Assembly (NCBI GenBank): GCA_020636315.1
Contig: JACJYA010000005.1
Span: 124,001 to 188,000, forward strand
Reading direction: 5' to 3'
Origin: Lewinellaceae bacterium
GTDB taxonomy: Bacteria; Bacteroidota; Bacteroidia; Chitinophagales; Saprospiraceae
Length of the DNA stretch: 64,000 nt
Below the pieces are notes generated by a model, which saw only the letters and a program-made list of their open reading frames with translations, was not told the origin of the DNA and did no database searches. This document shows, in pieces, positions 7,904-19,800 of this stretch. Position numbers and translations under genes: made by a program. How positions within the stretch are numbered: the first letter of the stretch is position 1; each line of letters opens with the position of its first letter.

Positions 7904-10900
7904 ATGCAGGACGCTTCGGATGACAACCAAAAGCACCCCCTGATTAGGGATGGGGTAAGCCAAAGGCAGCGCATGGCGCCGGCACTTGACCCGTCGTTGG
8001 TGAAAGTCGATGAACGCACCGTGGAGGATTTCCTCGTATTCGCTCTGGAATTTTCCAGGCAACTCCTCTATCACAACCACGACCCCCGAATGCAAAGCGG
8101 AAGTGGTAGTGATCTTCACGACTGGGAACCTTTCTGGAACCGGGACCCCAGCGTGGTGATCGCCTCCATCCAGAAAACCAACCCCCTGATCGAGAAGGAA
8201 GCCTTTTACGCCGCACTGGATGAGCCGGCCACACCCGGACAATTGGCCAGCCTGATACAGCTCCTTTATGCTTTGATCGAAAAAACAGATACCTGGTTGA
8301 AGCGGCTTACCGTGGAACCCGATTTTCGCAGCCGCCTGAGCAGAATGGTGGCCGCTAACCTGCAAAGGTTGGTGCCTACCCTTGTAGCGGTGGAAAAAGG
8401 GGCGGCTATTGTTTTTGACGGGCTGTATCCCTTTCCCGACAAGCGCAGCCTGGAGCAGAAAAGGCTGTCCGGCGAATGGCTGCCCGCCGGCTTTTCTTTT
8501 GATGCGGTAGAGCCCAATACCGGTATTTTCAACGTATTTCGCACGGAAGCGCTCTCTGGCAACCTCCTTCTTGCGCCTAATCCTTCTGAAGAAGAGCGGC
8601 TGCAGGCCGTCCATGAACCCCTGGCCAAACTCTTTACCGAAGCTTACAATATTTATTTCCAGGCCATTCAGCTCGCCCCGGCTTATTTCCGGCAAACGCT
8701 GGAACTTCGGGATCACGAGCCGCATGTTGCCCTGTTCATTAGCTTTCTGAAGCTCTATGCCCTCCTGCAGGAGGACCTCAACCGCATGGCACAGCGCCAC
8801 CTGGACTTTTTCTACCGGGAGGTACTTCAGCTAAAAGAAAAACCGCTCAAACCGGACCACGTCCACCTCTTTTTTGAACTGGCGCGCCAGGTTGACGAAC
8901 ACGAGCTGAAGGGCCAGCTTCGGTTTGTGGCAGGGGCAGACGATACCGGCCAGGAGCGCTTTTATACCCTGGACGAAGACATCGTGCTGAACAAGGCGGC
9001 GCCGGAGCTCTTCCGCACCGTTTACATCGACAGGAAGGAAGGAGTGATTGAAAACGTCTATGCTGCTCCGGTTGCCAACTCGGAGGATGGATTGGGCGCT
9101 GAGATCGAAGATGAGGAAAAGCCTTCCTGGAAAACCCTGGGCGGGCCTGCTATGCCTCCCGTCGAAATAGGCTTTGTTGTGGCTTCCCGGGAAATGTTGC
9201 TGGGAGATGGCGCCCGAAAGATAACGCTAACGTTACAAATGACGGGTGCGGAACTACTGCCTGCAGGCAGTGACATTTCCTCCAGTTTCGACGTTTTTCT
9301 CAGCGGCGCCGAAGGGTGGATCGACAGCACGCAATTACAGTCCTTTACCGTTGAGCAATCAGCCGGATCTCTCATCTTCAGGATCAGCCTCGGCACGGAG
9401 GCGCCGGCAGTGGCGCCTTTTGACGCCGAAACCCTGGGAGAACAACTCGGCACGAGCCTCCCGGTTTTAAAGATACTGTTGCGCCAGCCTCCTCCGGAAG
9501 GCCTTCCTTTTGCCTACCATTACTTTCGGCAGGCGCAGGTCGATAACATTATTCTTGAGACAGCGGTCATCGGCCATTCGAACCTTTCGCTGTTCAGTGA
9601 CCTCGGCCCGATAGACCCAACCAAGCCTTTCCAGCCCTTTGGCCCTCAGCCCATCGTGGGTTCCGGGTTTTACATCGGAAGTTCAGAGGCAGGCCAGAAA
9701 TACCTCGATACGGCGGACCTGGTGCTGGAATGGGAGCAGGTTCCCGAAAATTTCACGGATTATTATCATGGATACGTAAAAGGGGGCCTCGATGATGTGG
9801 TGGGCGCCGGAGACGCAGACAATGAAGACCCCATGAGGGACGAGTTTGTTTACCGGGCAAAAGTCATCCGGGCCGAGGGCGAAGAGGCCCTGCTGAACCC
9901 CGAGGAAAAGTGGAAGCTTTTCGTCAGTGGCAATGAGGTGGAGGTTGAGGTGTTGGAAACCATTGGCCAAAGGCAGGCTCTGCGTTCTGTAACGAGTTGG
10001 GAAGCAGGAAAACTCGCCCGGTCCCTCGACGAGGAACATCTGGCGGATTTTGGGCTTTTGCCGGGGCCGGGCTTTGTACAGCTGAATTTGCTGCGCGATT
10101 TTGAACACGATCTTTATCCTTCCGCTCTCGCCCGGCAGATGATCGCGAAGGGGAAGTATCCCACTTCCATCGTCAGTGATGCCGTTTATCTGGACCCGGA
10201 TGCTACGCCCCCGGGAGAGCCGGTCATTCCCAGAGAACCTTATACTCCTTCTATCCGGTCAGCAAGCATGAACTACAGCACCCGAGCCGATGCCAGAGTA
10301 GCGGCGCAGAGCCTGCAGTTCATTCACCTTCACCCCTTTGAAAATACCTATGAGGTGCTGGATTCGGCCATTGGCAACCGCTTACTGCCGGTATTGCACG
10401 AGAATGAGAGTAAATCCGGTGAAGGAGCCAATGTGGAAGGCAGCCTTTGCATCGGGCTGCGCGGCCTGAAACCTAAACAAAGCCTTTCCCTGCTCTTTCA
10501 GGCGGCAGAAAACACGGGGGATACGGAAGCCGACGAGCCCAAAGTACATTGGCAATATCTGGCCGGCAACCGCTGGGTGGATTTCAGGGAAGAACAGGTT
10601 GTACAGGACACGACCAAAGGCCTGATCACTTCCGGGATCGTCGTCTTTGCCATTCCCAAAGAGATCGCTCTGGGCAATACCATTCTCCCGGGCGATCTGC
10701 ACTGGATCAGGGCTTATGTTGCGGAAAATTCATCGGTCATCAGCGAGATGATCAACATACATGCCCAGGCAGTACGGGCTACTTTCCAGGACAATGGCAA
10801 CAGCCTGAACCACCTGGCGCAACCGCTGCCGGCAGAATCGATAGCCGGTTTGGAAGCCGAAGACCCCGCTCTGGATTCCGTCAACCAGTTGTACCCCTCT

Positions 10901-11683
10901 TTCGGGGGCCGGCCGCCGGAGAGTTCGCTGGCCTTTTATACCCGCATCAGCGAGCGGTTGCGGCACAAGGGCCGGGCGATCACGCTTTTTGATTATGAAC
11001 GGCTGGTTCTGGATGCTTTCGATGATATCTACAAGGTGAAGTGCATCAGCCATACCCGGGATGGAAATGTGCGGGCGCCGGGCCATGTTATGGTTGCCAT
11101 AGTGCCTGATTTTACCAAGCTGAAGGCCGTCAACCGCAAAGAACCCAAAGCTACCCGGGGAAGGCTCCGGGAGATCAGAGACTATCTCGGGGGGCTCAAC
11201 ACGCCGTTCGTCGGCGCGAACCAGGACTGGCTGCATGTGGTAAATCCCGACTATCAGCGCATAGTGGTGGACTTTCGGGTACGTTTTCGCCCCGATGTCA
11301 CGGCTGTTGAATTCCACAAAACCAAGCTGAAGGAATCCATCGTCCGCTTTCTTTCTCCCTGGTCTTATGACGATGGGGCGGAGATCAGTTTTGGCGGCCG
11401 GGCCTTCAAGTCTTCTATCCTCGATTTCGTTGAAAGCCAGCCTTATGTGGATTATGTCACTGAATTCAGAATGATGGAACAAGGCACTTCTGACGATGTC
11501 GATGTGATCGAGGCGGCAACTCCCCGGTCGGTTCTGGCGCCGGCGCCGGTAAGCGAAATGATGGTTCGGGAAATCACCGATGGCCAGCACTGCCAGCCCG
11601 AGAATCCGGTTTTCAGAGACACCCTCGGTTATCAGACGCTCGGCTCCGGGTTCGAACCGGAAGACAATAATGAACAGGATTAA
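7904..11683 (+). CDS. Baseplate J-like wedge protein (Afp11/Pvc11, gp6-like)
   Basis: 1259 residues. The conserved J/gp6 part lies at the C-terminal end: YPSFGGRPPESSLAFYTRIS and ERLRHKGRAITLFDYERLVL (about residues 1000-1040), followed by KVKCISHTRDGNVRAPGHVM and then the wing (FRVRFRPDVTAVEF, SPWSYDDGAEISFGGRAF). The N-terminal 900 residues are less conserved and contain an IDRKEGVIENVYAAP block near 375 and an acidic linker. This protein dimerises with the gp7-like protein to form the wedges of the baseplate and links spike, sheath and fibres. Its size is near that of large Bacteroidota homologues. ATG at 7904 follows gp25 by 14 bp. Confidence 0.9.
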   Translation: MQDASDDNQKHPLIRDGVSQRQRMAPALDPSLVKVDERTVEDFLVFALEFSRQLLYHNHDPRMQSGSGSDLHDWEPFWNRDPSVVIASIQKTNPLIEKEAFYAALDEPATPGQLASLIQLLYALIEKTDTWLKRLTVEPDFRSRLSRMVAANLQRLVPTLVAVEKGAAIVFDGLYPFPDKRSLEQKRLSGEWLPAGFSFDAVEPNTGIFNVFRTEALSGNLLLAPNPSEEERLQAVHEPLAKLFTEAYNIYFQAIQLAPAYFRQTLELRDHEPHVALFISFLKLYALLQEDLNRMAQRHLDFFYREVLQLKEKPLKPDHVHLFFELARQVDEHELKGQLRFVAGADDTGQERFYTLDEDIVLNKAAPELFRTVYIDRKEGVIENVYAAPVANSEDGLGAEIEDEEKPSWKTLGGPAMPPVEIGFVVASREMLLGDGARKITLTLQMTGAELLPAGSDISSSFDVFLSGAEGWIDSTQLQSFTVEQSAGSLIFRISLGTEAPAVAPFDAETLGEQLGTSLPVLKILLRQPPPEGLPFAYHYFRQAQVDNIILETAVIGHSNLSLFSDLGPIDPTKPFQPFGPQPIVGSGFYIGSSEAGQKYLDTADLVLEWEQVPENFTDYYHGYVKGGLDDVVGAGDADNEDPMRDEFVYRAKVIRAEGEEALLNPEEKWKLFVSGNEVEVEVLETIGQRQALRSVTSWEAGKLARSLDEEHLADFGLLPGPGFVQLNLLRDFEHDLYPSALARQMIAKGKYPTSIVSDAVYLDPDATPPGEPVIPREPYTPSIRSASMNYSTRADARVAAQSLQFIHLHPFENTYEVLDSAIGNRLLPVLHENESKSGEGANVEGSLCIGLRGLKPKQSLSLLFQAAENTGDTEADEPKVHWQYLAGNRWVDFREEQVVQDTTKGLITSGIVVFAIPKEIALGNTILPGDLHWIRAYVAENSSVISEMINIHAQAVRATFQDNGNSLNHLAQPLPAESIAGLEAEDPALDSVNQLYPSFGGRPPESSLAFYTRISERLRHKGRAITLFDYERLVLDAFDDIYKVKCISHTRDGNVRAPGHVMVAIVPDFTKLKAVNRKEPKATRGRLREIRDYLGGLNTPFVGANQDWLHVVNPDYQRIVVDFRVRFRPDVTAVEFHKTKLKESIVRFLSPWSYDDGAEISFGGRAFKSSILDFVESQPYVDYVTEFRMMEQGTSDDVDVIEAATPRSVLAPAPVSEMMVREITDGQHCQPENPVFRDTLGYQTLGSGFEPEDNNEQD

Positions 11684-11695
11684 ACTTCAAATAAA

Positions 11696-13819
11696 ATGGC
11701 TTTAAAAAGCAGACTTGACCTGGAAGGTTTATTCAAGAATGGCCGCAAGATCTCTCAGAATGATTTTGCCGACCTCATCGAGTCCGTCCTTAACAAAAAG
11801 GACGATAAGTTTTTGGGAGAATGGAAACCCGGGCGGGTTTACTACTCAGGCCAGGTCGTCTTCTACGGCCGGGGCTTCTGGCAGGTAATCACCGGTAAGG
11901 AAAACGGGATCTGTTCTCACGAACCTCCTTCCAAAGAAAACCCCGACTGGCAACCCCTGATCGTCCCCGTTGCCGATAATGACTGGGAAGTGGATGAAGA
12001 AGCGGGGGTCATGTACGCCAAGGTATATGATTGCGTCGGCATCGGCAAGATCTTTGAGGAGCCTCCCGGCGGCAGGCTGGAGATCATCGAGCCGGAAAGG
12101 TCCAGATTTTTATTTTTCCCCAAGGAAACCAGCTTGACTACTCTCAGCCTTTTTCAGCTGGAGAATCAACCGGAAGAAGGAGGCGAACCCCGGGAGAAAA
12201 CCTACTTCCTCACCGGCCTGGCCAATGACCAGGTTGGGTTCACCACCGATACTCCGATGGGTTTCATTTTCCGCAAAGGAGGGTTCTGCGAAGAAGGCCA
12301 GGAAGGAGCACTCGATTTTCGGGAGGGCGACCTGCTGATGTCTATACGCCCCGATAACTCCGGGCTTGCCCGGGTGGGCATCAGTACCATGGAGCCGGCG
12401 GGAATGCTGGACATTACCGATGAAGCCCGGGGGCAATTCCTCTTCAACCCGGAAGATAAAGAAGATCCGGTATTCAGTATTATCAACCTGGATCCCAAGT
12501 GCGACAAAAATTATCTCTCCTCCGGGGTAGGAGAAGACAATGCCGTTTTCGTTACCGACGCCAACCGGGGTTTTGTCTTCCGGCACGGCGCCGAGTACGG
12601 GGAATACTGCGCTCACCTGAACATCAACCAGGGCCAGGGCCTGATGATCGTCCTTCGCCACGAACAAACCGGCAAGGCCCGGGTAGGTATAGGGACGGAG
12701 GACCCACAGGCCACTCTGGATGTAACGGATCAGGAAGTAGCCCGGTTCCAGTTTCAGCCCGATGACAAGGAAGGCGCCGTTGCCACCATCACCAGCCTGG
12801 CCGATGGAACGTACTTCACCCTCGGGCTCGGTGAAAAACCGGAAGAGCCGGCGGAACAGGCCCGGCAGGCCGCTCCTCCGCCCAAGGAAACGCCCCAAAA
12901 GTCGGTCCTGCTGACCAATGCTCCCGGCGGGTTCAGCTTTAACCAGGGGCCGGCACAGGGGGAGTACCAGAAAGTCCCCCAATTGAACCAGGGCGCCGCG
13001 AATGTGGTCTTCCGCGAAGACGGCAAGGTAGGTATCGGAACGGAAAACCCCGAAACCCGCCTGGAAGTGACGGACCTGAAGAGCGGAAGGTTCCGGTTTA
13101 ACCTGGATGACATCAAGGTAAACCCGGCCCTGGGCATTGTCAATACACGGCCGGGCTTTCGCACCAATTACCTGACGCTGGGAGCCGATAATGACACGGC
13201 CATTCTCATCACCGATTCCAAATACGGCTTTTCCTTCCGGCAAGGCAGCGAAGCCCAGGATAACCCGGACAACGAAGTGGATATCAGCCAGAAAAGCGAA
13301 ACCCTGCTCAGCCTTCGGCCCGGCCGTAAAGATGAGGACACCGGCCTGATGAAATCCGCTGAAATGCGCGTATTTCCCGAGGCGAAAGACGATACCGGTA
13401 TTGTCCACATCAAGGGAAGGGTCGGCATCCGCACCCAGCCGCTGGAATACGAGCTCAACCTCGAAGGGATGATGCGCAGCTTCTCCCTCTTCCTCAATAC
13501 GGACATACAGAAAATGAGTAATGTCAGGGACATGGCCAATGTGATGGACAAGCTGAAATCCCTGCGCCCGGTTTCTTTCAAATGGGACCAGGCCACCGGC
13601 TACCAGGAGGAAGGGGAACAAATTGGCTTTGTGGCCCATGAGGTGGAGGAGCATTTCCCGGAGGTAGTCAAAACAACTCCAGACCCCACCCAGGACAACA
13701 CCAAATCTGTCGCTTATCAGAATCTGGTGCCCGTTTTGGTCAAGGCCATCCAGGAACAACAGGAAATGATAGAGAAACTGAAAAGAGATATTGAAGACCT
13801 GAAGAGAAACAACGCTTAA
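11696..13819 (+). CDS. Tail fibre with S74 intramolecular chaperone and CBM-like N-terminus
   Basis: 707 residues. Residues about 45-90 (EWKPGRVYYSGQVVFYGRGF, then W and P-rich ends) resemble CBM5/12 chitin-binding modules or short beta-sheet adhesins. Four related modules of about 100-110 residues follow between 125 and 570. Each has an I-x-D/E-x-R-x-F-x-F-x-P-x-D opening, a FxxD(T/A)xxGFxF strand and an ARVGIGT(E/M)(D/E)P turn. The C-terminal ~100 residues carry NVMDKLKSLRPVSFKW, EQIGFVAHEVEEHFPEVV, SVAYQNLVPVLVKAIQEQQ and a coiled coil, the Peptidase_S74 chaperone that trimerises fibres and then self-cleaves. It is thus the probable host-binding fibre (functional counterpart of Afp13). It lies between the two wedge genes, 12 bp after the J-like gene. 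Confidence 0.85.
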   Translation: MALKSRLDLEGLFKNGRKISQNDFADLIESVLNKKDDKFLGEWKPGRVYYSGQVVFYGRGFWQVITGKENGICSHEPPSKENPDWQPLIVPVADNDWEVDEEAGVMYAKVYDCVGIGKIFEEPPGGRLEIIEPERSRFLFFPKETSLTTLSLFQLENQPEEGGEPREKTYFLTGLANDQVGFTTDTPMGFIFRKGGFCEEGQEGALDFREGDLLMSIRPDNSGLARVGISTMEPAGMLDITDEARGQFLFNPEDKEDPVFSIINLDPKCDKNYLSSGVGEDNAVFVTDANRGFVFRHGAEYGEYCAHLNINQGQGLMIVLRHEQTGKARVGIGTEDPQATLDVTDQEVARFQFQPDDKEGAVATITSLADGTYFTLGLGEKPEEPAEQARQAAPPPKETPQKSVLLTNAPGGFSFNQGPAQGEYQKVPQLNQGAANVVFREDGKVGIGTENPETRLEVTDLKSGRFRFNLDDIKVNPALGIVNTRPGFRTNYLTLGADNDTAILITDSKYGFSFRQGSEAQDNPDNEVDISQKSETLLSLRPGRKDEDTGLMKSAEMRVFPEAKDDTGIVHIKGRVGIRTQPLEYELNLEGMMRSFSLFLNTDIQKMSNVRDMANVMDKLKSLRPVSFKWDQATGYQEEGEQIGFVAHEVEEHFPEVVKTTPDPTQDNTKSVAYQNLVPVLVKAIQEQQEMIEKLKRDIEDLKRNNA

Positions 13820-13876
13820 TGCAAGGGTGGCCGGCCGGCCTTGGCTGCTTTGCGCCACCCCTGAGCAAATTGGCTT

Positions 13877-16800
13877 ATGTCAGACAGTATTACCATACCA
13901 CAATCATCGAGTTTCCCGGAATATCTGGATTTTGCCAGGCTCAGAGAACTGGGGATCCGGCATATCGAGGCGCTCGGCAGTGAACTTTGGACCGATTACA
14001 ACCTCCACGACCCGGGCATCACCATCCTGGAAGTGCTCTGCTATGCCCTGACCGATCTGGGCTACCGCACCAACTTTGACATCAAAGACCTTCTGACAAG
14101 GACGGCGGAGGAAAAGAAGGCCCGGGGAGTCAATTTTTCGGGCAGGCCCTGCGATGACAACTTCTTCACGGCGGCAGAGATCCTTTCCTGTAACCCGGTT
14201 TCCATTACCGATTTCCGCAAATTGCTGATCGATATTCCCGGCGTGAAAAATGCCTGGCTGGAGCCGGCCGATGGCGCGGGGGCCGCTATTGAACTGGATG
14301 AGAAAACGCAAAGCCTTCGGTTTGTTCCCGAGGGGCAGGAGGCGGATTCCTGCGAGGTAAAAATCAAAGGCCTCTACGACATCTGCATTGAAACCGAGCC
14401 TTTCCTGAAGGCAGATGCCTGCGGGCGGAGTTTTTTTACGGAAGAAGACATTATTAAAAGTGTTTACGAGGTTTTTCACCGGCATCGCAACCTTTGTGAA
14501 GACCTCAGGGATGTGATCGTTTATGGAGAGGAGGAGATCGCCGTTTGCGCCGATATTGAGATGAAACCCAATGCCGACCCTGAAGCCGTGCTTCTGGCGG
14601 TTTATCAGAAAGTCGAGGAATTTCTTTCCCCTTCCCTTCGGTTTTATACGCTCCAGGAAATGCTGGCCAAGGGAAAGCCGGTAGAGGAGATATTCGCCGG
14701 CCGGCCCATGCGGGTTTCCGGCCCCAACAGCGGGGAAGAACCGGTTGCCTGCAGCTCTGCCCAAACTGCTCAGTTGTACAGCCATGGTTTTATCGATGTG
14801 GAGGAGCTGGAGAAAATGAACCCGCGCAGCCGGGTGTATGCTTCCGACATCTTTCATGAGATCATGTCGGTGGAAGGGGTGCTGGCCATTCACCGCCTGT
14901 CTCTGGCGAACTACATCAATGGGTTGCCCCAGACCACAGGTGAAAAATGGTGCGTCAAACTCACGCCACGCCACCGGCAGCATCTGAGCCTTGACTTCTC
15001 CCGGATCAACTTCTTCAAGGGCCCGCTCCCTTTTAATGTCGATGAAGCGGCCGTAAAGCAAAGGTTCGTCGAAGAAAAGGTGGCCAGTACAAAAGTGCTG
15101 TTAGACCCCTACTACCTCGACCTTCCCGTCCCGGAGGGCGTTTACCGCAACCCGGCGGATTACCTGTCGATCCACCACGAATTTCCGCTGACTTACGGAG
15201 TCGGGCCGGAAGGGCTGCCCCGCGTACCAACGCCGGAACGGGTGGCCAGGGCACGGCAGTTGCAGGCCTATCTGTTGTTTTTTGACCAGCTTCTGGCCAA
15301 TTACCTCAGCCAGCTGGCACATGTGCGCGACCTGTTCTCCATGGCCCAGGACAAGGGGTACCGTGGCGAGGAGAACCGCAACCGCACTTATTTCACCCAG
15401 GAACTGGGCAACGCGCCGGCAGCAAATGAAGTGATCCGCAATTTCGTATCCTGCGAATTAGGCCTTCAGGAAGGTGAAATCCCGGAAGATTATTCCAACT
15501 ATCTGAAGTACATCACGGAACGGCCAAGCCAATACAACGAGCGCCGCAACCGCTTCCTCGACCATTTGCTGGCCCGTTTTTCAGAATCTTTTTCCGACTA
15601 CGGGCTGTTGATGTACCGCGCCAGTAAAAAACGGACGGACCAGCAGGGAATTATACAGGACAAAGCGGATTTCCTGCAGAGTTATCCCGAGATCAGCCGC
15701 AACCGGGGCAAAGGGTTTGACATCACCCCTGCCCAGTATTGGGATACGAATAATGTGGCGGGCCTTAAAAAACGGGTGTCCAGGTTGTTGGGCATCGATG
15801 ATTACCGGCGCCGGACGCTGGGTATCGGGTCAATTGAAGAGGCCCCCGCCGGAATGAGAATTGTCGTCCGAAGCACTACCGGACAGGCCGTTATGCGAAG
15901 CACTGCTGTATTTCAGAGCGAGGGGCAGGCGCAGGAAGCCTGGCAGGCCATCCTTGAGCGGTTGGGTGATGCCCGTTCTTACCACTGTCTGAACTTCCAG
16001 ATGAGTGATGCGGTGGAATACGGCTTTTATGTCGTTGATGGGGAAGGGAAGAAAATTGCGGAGAGTGTGTCCAGGTATCCCGGGCTGAATGCACTGAAGG
16101 AGAACATAAATCAGGTGCAAAACCTTATCGGGGAGGCTACGGCCGGTGACTTCGTAGATGCCAATGACGGGCAGGGTGATTATTTTGAGCTTTTCGGCCC
16201 GGACGGAGAAGTTCTGCTGAGAAGCATCATCGCCGATCCGGACACCCTGCAGGAGCTCAAACAGGAGCTGATATCCATCGGGAAGGATGGCCGGCACTAC
16301 TGCCGGGAGGAATATCCCGTGGCTTTTCAGTCGAAATACGGATTCGGGTTGTTGGATGGTTCCTGCAACCTGCTGGCCGAGAGCGTTCAGCGCTGGGAGG
16401 AGGAAGGCGATTGTGAGCAGGATTTATATTCCTTCCTCAGCCAGGTGCGGTTCCGGCTTTCCGAAGCGGCAGAAACAGGCATAGAAAGAGAGGAGGAATG
16501 CTTCAGCCTCGGCCTTCTGGATGCCGGTGGAGTGCAGGTGCTTCTGGAAAGTGCGATGCGTTTCAAAAATAAAAAAGAGGCAGAAGAGGCCTATTTCAAC
16601 ACAGAGGAAAATAGCGGTTTGCTGCCCCTGGCCGGGGATCAGGCGAATTATGCCGATAAGGAAGAAAACGGCAGGTTCTCCTTCGACTTGGAAACAGAAG
16701 GGGAGATGGTGGCCTGCCACCCCGCCGATTACGAGACTGCCCGGGAACGCAATGACCGCAAATGGGCTATTATTTATTACACCGATGGGCAGCCCCCCCT

Positions 16801-19800
16801 GTACCAGGAACCGGAAGGCGAGCCCGGCAACTATCGCCTGGAGGTTTTCGATAATTATGGCGATACGGTATTCGTCAGCCCTCCGGAGGGTTCTGATGTT
16901 CGGTATGAAACGGAGCAACAGGCGCAGAGAGCTTATAAAAAAATACTGAGCAGGGCAAGGCACGATATCTATTATCGCCGCCTGGATGAGTTGGAAGGGG
17001 AAAAACCTTATGGTTTTGAATTGCTCGACCGGAACGAAGAAGTGCTGGCCACTCATCCCGGGCAATACCCCAGCGAACAGGAGCGTGAACTGGCCATCGA
17101 GGCAGTCCGGCACGGCGCTAAGAACCAGGAAGTCAGCTATAAAGTCACCCGCGAAGAAGAAGGTTTTCGCTTTGAATTGCTCGATAGCGAAGGCAACCCC
17201 CTGATGCGGAGCGCCATTGCTTATCCGGACAGTGAAGCCGCCGAAACCGCCTGGAAGTTGTTTGCCGGGTTGGGGTGCGCCAGGAGCAATTACCGGATGA
17301 CCAAGAAAGACAAACCTTGTCCCTATTCCTTCGAGCTGATGGGGCCGGAGGGAGAAGCGCTGGCGGTTCATACCGATTGTTATGAGAACGAAGCCGAGCG
17401 TGATCTGGCGTTGCGCTGGGTGATGAATTACCTCTGTTATACGGAGTTTTCCGTGGAGATCAGCGGAGAGGAGGGCAGTTATACTTTTCGGCTTCTCGCC
17501 CGGGAAGAGGTGGAAACAGAAGATGGCCTTCAAAAACGGGTGCTTTTTGAAAGCGCAGATACCTATCCTGACCAGGAAAAGGCAAAACAGGCTTACAGCA
17601 TCTTCCTGGAGCGGGCCAGGGAGAGACAAAATTACCGGGAAATTGACGAGGGAGAAGATGCCTTTGGCTTTGAACTGCCGGATGAAGAGGGGGCGCCGTT
17701 CGCTACTCATCCGGGCCGGTACGAAACCCGGAATGAAAGAGATGCCGCTATGGCTATGATCCTGGCCTACGTGCGGAATGATGAAGTGCAGCACCAGACG
17801 CCCAATATCGGGGGCAGCTTTTATGCCATGATCCAGAACAACCGGCGGGAGTTGCTCCTGGCCGGCACTGAATTGTTCGGGACGGCGGAGGAAGCAGAAG
17901 CCCGCGCCCTCCGGATCCAGGAGCGGGGAGCAGACCCCGACGCTTATCTGGAACACCAGGATGGCAAAGGGAACTGCCCTCATGGTTTCTATATCGTTGA
18001 TGAGCAGGGGGCAGTAATGGCCAGATACGTCCGCAATTTCCAGACGATAGAAGCCAGCCGCCAGGCGCAGATGGAAGTTCTCACCTACCTGTTCTCCTAT
18101 CAGCCTCTGGAATCGGGAGACGATTCGCCTGAGAAGGCCCGGGAGGCGGAGGAGTCGCTGAACAAGATCCGCGATGATGTGATCCATGCCAATTATGAGT
18201 ATTGGCTGCCGGGGCCGGAAGGAGAAGAATGGTTCAGGAGTGTGGATTATTACCCAAGTGTTGAGGAAGCTACGGGTGCCATGGAAGACGCCCTGGCGCT
18301 GGCCGGCGATTTGGGCCACTTCGGGACGATCTGGTACGAAAATAAGCATTGGGCCGTCATTCAGGATGAAGAAGAGGAGCCCCTTGCCCGTTATAGCGAA
18401 CCCTTTGATTCCAATGATGATGCCATCGGGGCCATCCCGGCTCTTTTCCTCCACTTTGCGCTCCTGGGGCATCCCTTCCGGCTGGATGAGGCGGAGGGAG
18501 AAGGTTATTATTATGTTCTGCTCAACCGGGAAGGGGAGGACTATCTGCGTAGCAAGAGCTGCTTCCCGACAGAGCGGGAAGCTGCCCGGGCCCTTGCTGA
18601 AGCGTACCGTCTGGCGCAGTTGGAGGAACAATACGAGAAAGAGGAAGGGCCTGAACCGGAAACCTATTCCTTCCGGCTGGAGGATGAGGAATGCCATGCC
18701 ATTGCCAGATACCCCGGTACTTTCGACGGCCCCGTTCAGCGCGATGAAAAGCTGGATGCTTTCGTGGGTTTCCTGCAGGAAGATCTGATCGCTCCGGCCC
18801 TGAGGATTGAACTGGTGGACTATTACTTCGAGCTTCGGGATTTTTCCGGAAATGTACTGTTGCGCAGCATTCTCAATTTCCCGGAATCGGCAATCGATCG
18901 ATGGTTGGATGATATCCTCCGTATTGCGGATGAAAAGAGCAGATACCGTTCCATTTTGCAGAAATCGGGAGGGAAATGCCGCTATTCTTTCGAGCTGTTA
19001 AAGGAAGAGGTGATCAACAACGAGCGGAAAACGGAAGTGGTGGCTTTTCATCCGGCCACTTATGACAGCATCAGTGAACGGGATGCGGTAATTGATCTCA
19101 TTATCCTTTTGGTGGCCCGGCAGCGAGTGATCCGGGAAATAAAGGGCACAACCTGCGGATACTATTATACACTGGAATTGCCGCTGTCGATCCGCACAAT
19201 AACCAACGGAGCAGAAGGAGAGGAGGAGCCGGAAGCGGCCACAACTGAAATAACAGCGAGGCTCAAAGGGCAGCAGCGTTACCCAAGCCCCGCCCGCGCC
19301 GCCAGGGCCCTTTATGAGCTGGCAGGGTTGCTCGGGCAGGAGGATTCCTTCACAGAACCGCCGCCTCCGGCGGATCGCTGTGAAAGAATGAGAAGGCCGG
19401 AAGGGCTCCGCTGGGACATCATCGATGGGAAGTCAGCACTGAAAGCCAGGCTGACGTCCGATTCCGAAGAAAGTGAGGCCATCCGCGAAGCGTTTTCAGA
19501 ACACCTTCAACAACCCGTTAATGACTGGCCCCAGGGCCTTGATGCCGAGCCCGCCAGGCTATACTGCCAGGCGGAAGAGCCCGGAGCCGGAGGGTTGCGA
19601 GGGGCCGGCATCCCCATTACCTTGACGGGCCGGTGGAGTGGCGAGCCTTTTGCAACCCTGTGGGAGGCCCGTAACCTCCTCAATGCCCTTTCCGGGCACC
19701 TGACGGACAGCAACCGGTACCCTGCCGGTGCGGACTGGAAATTCGAGTCGCTCAACGGGCAGCCTATCCTTCTGGAGCAAATGCAGGGCCTGGATCCGGA

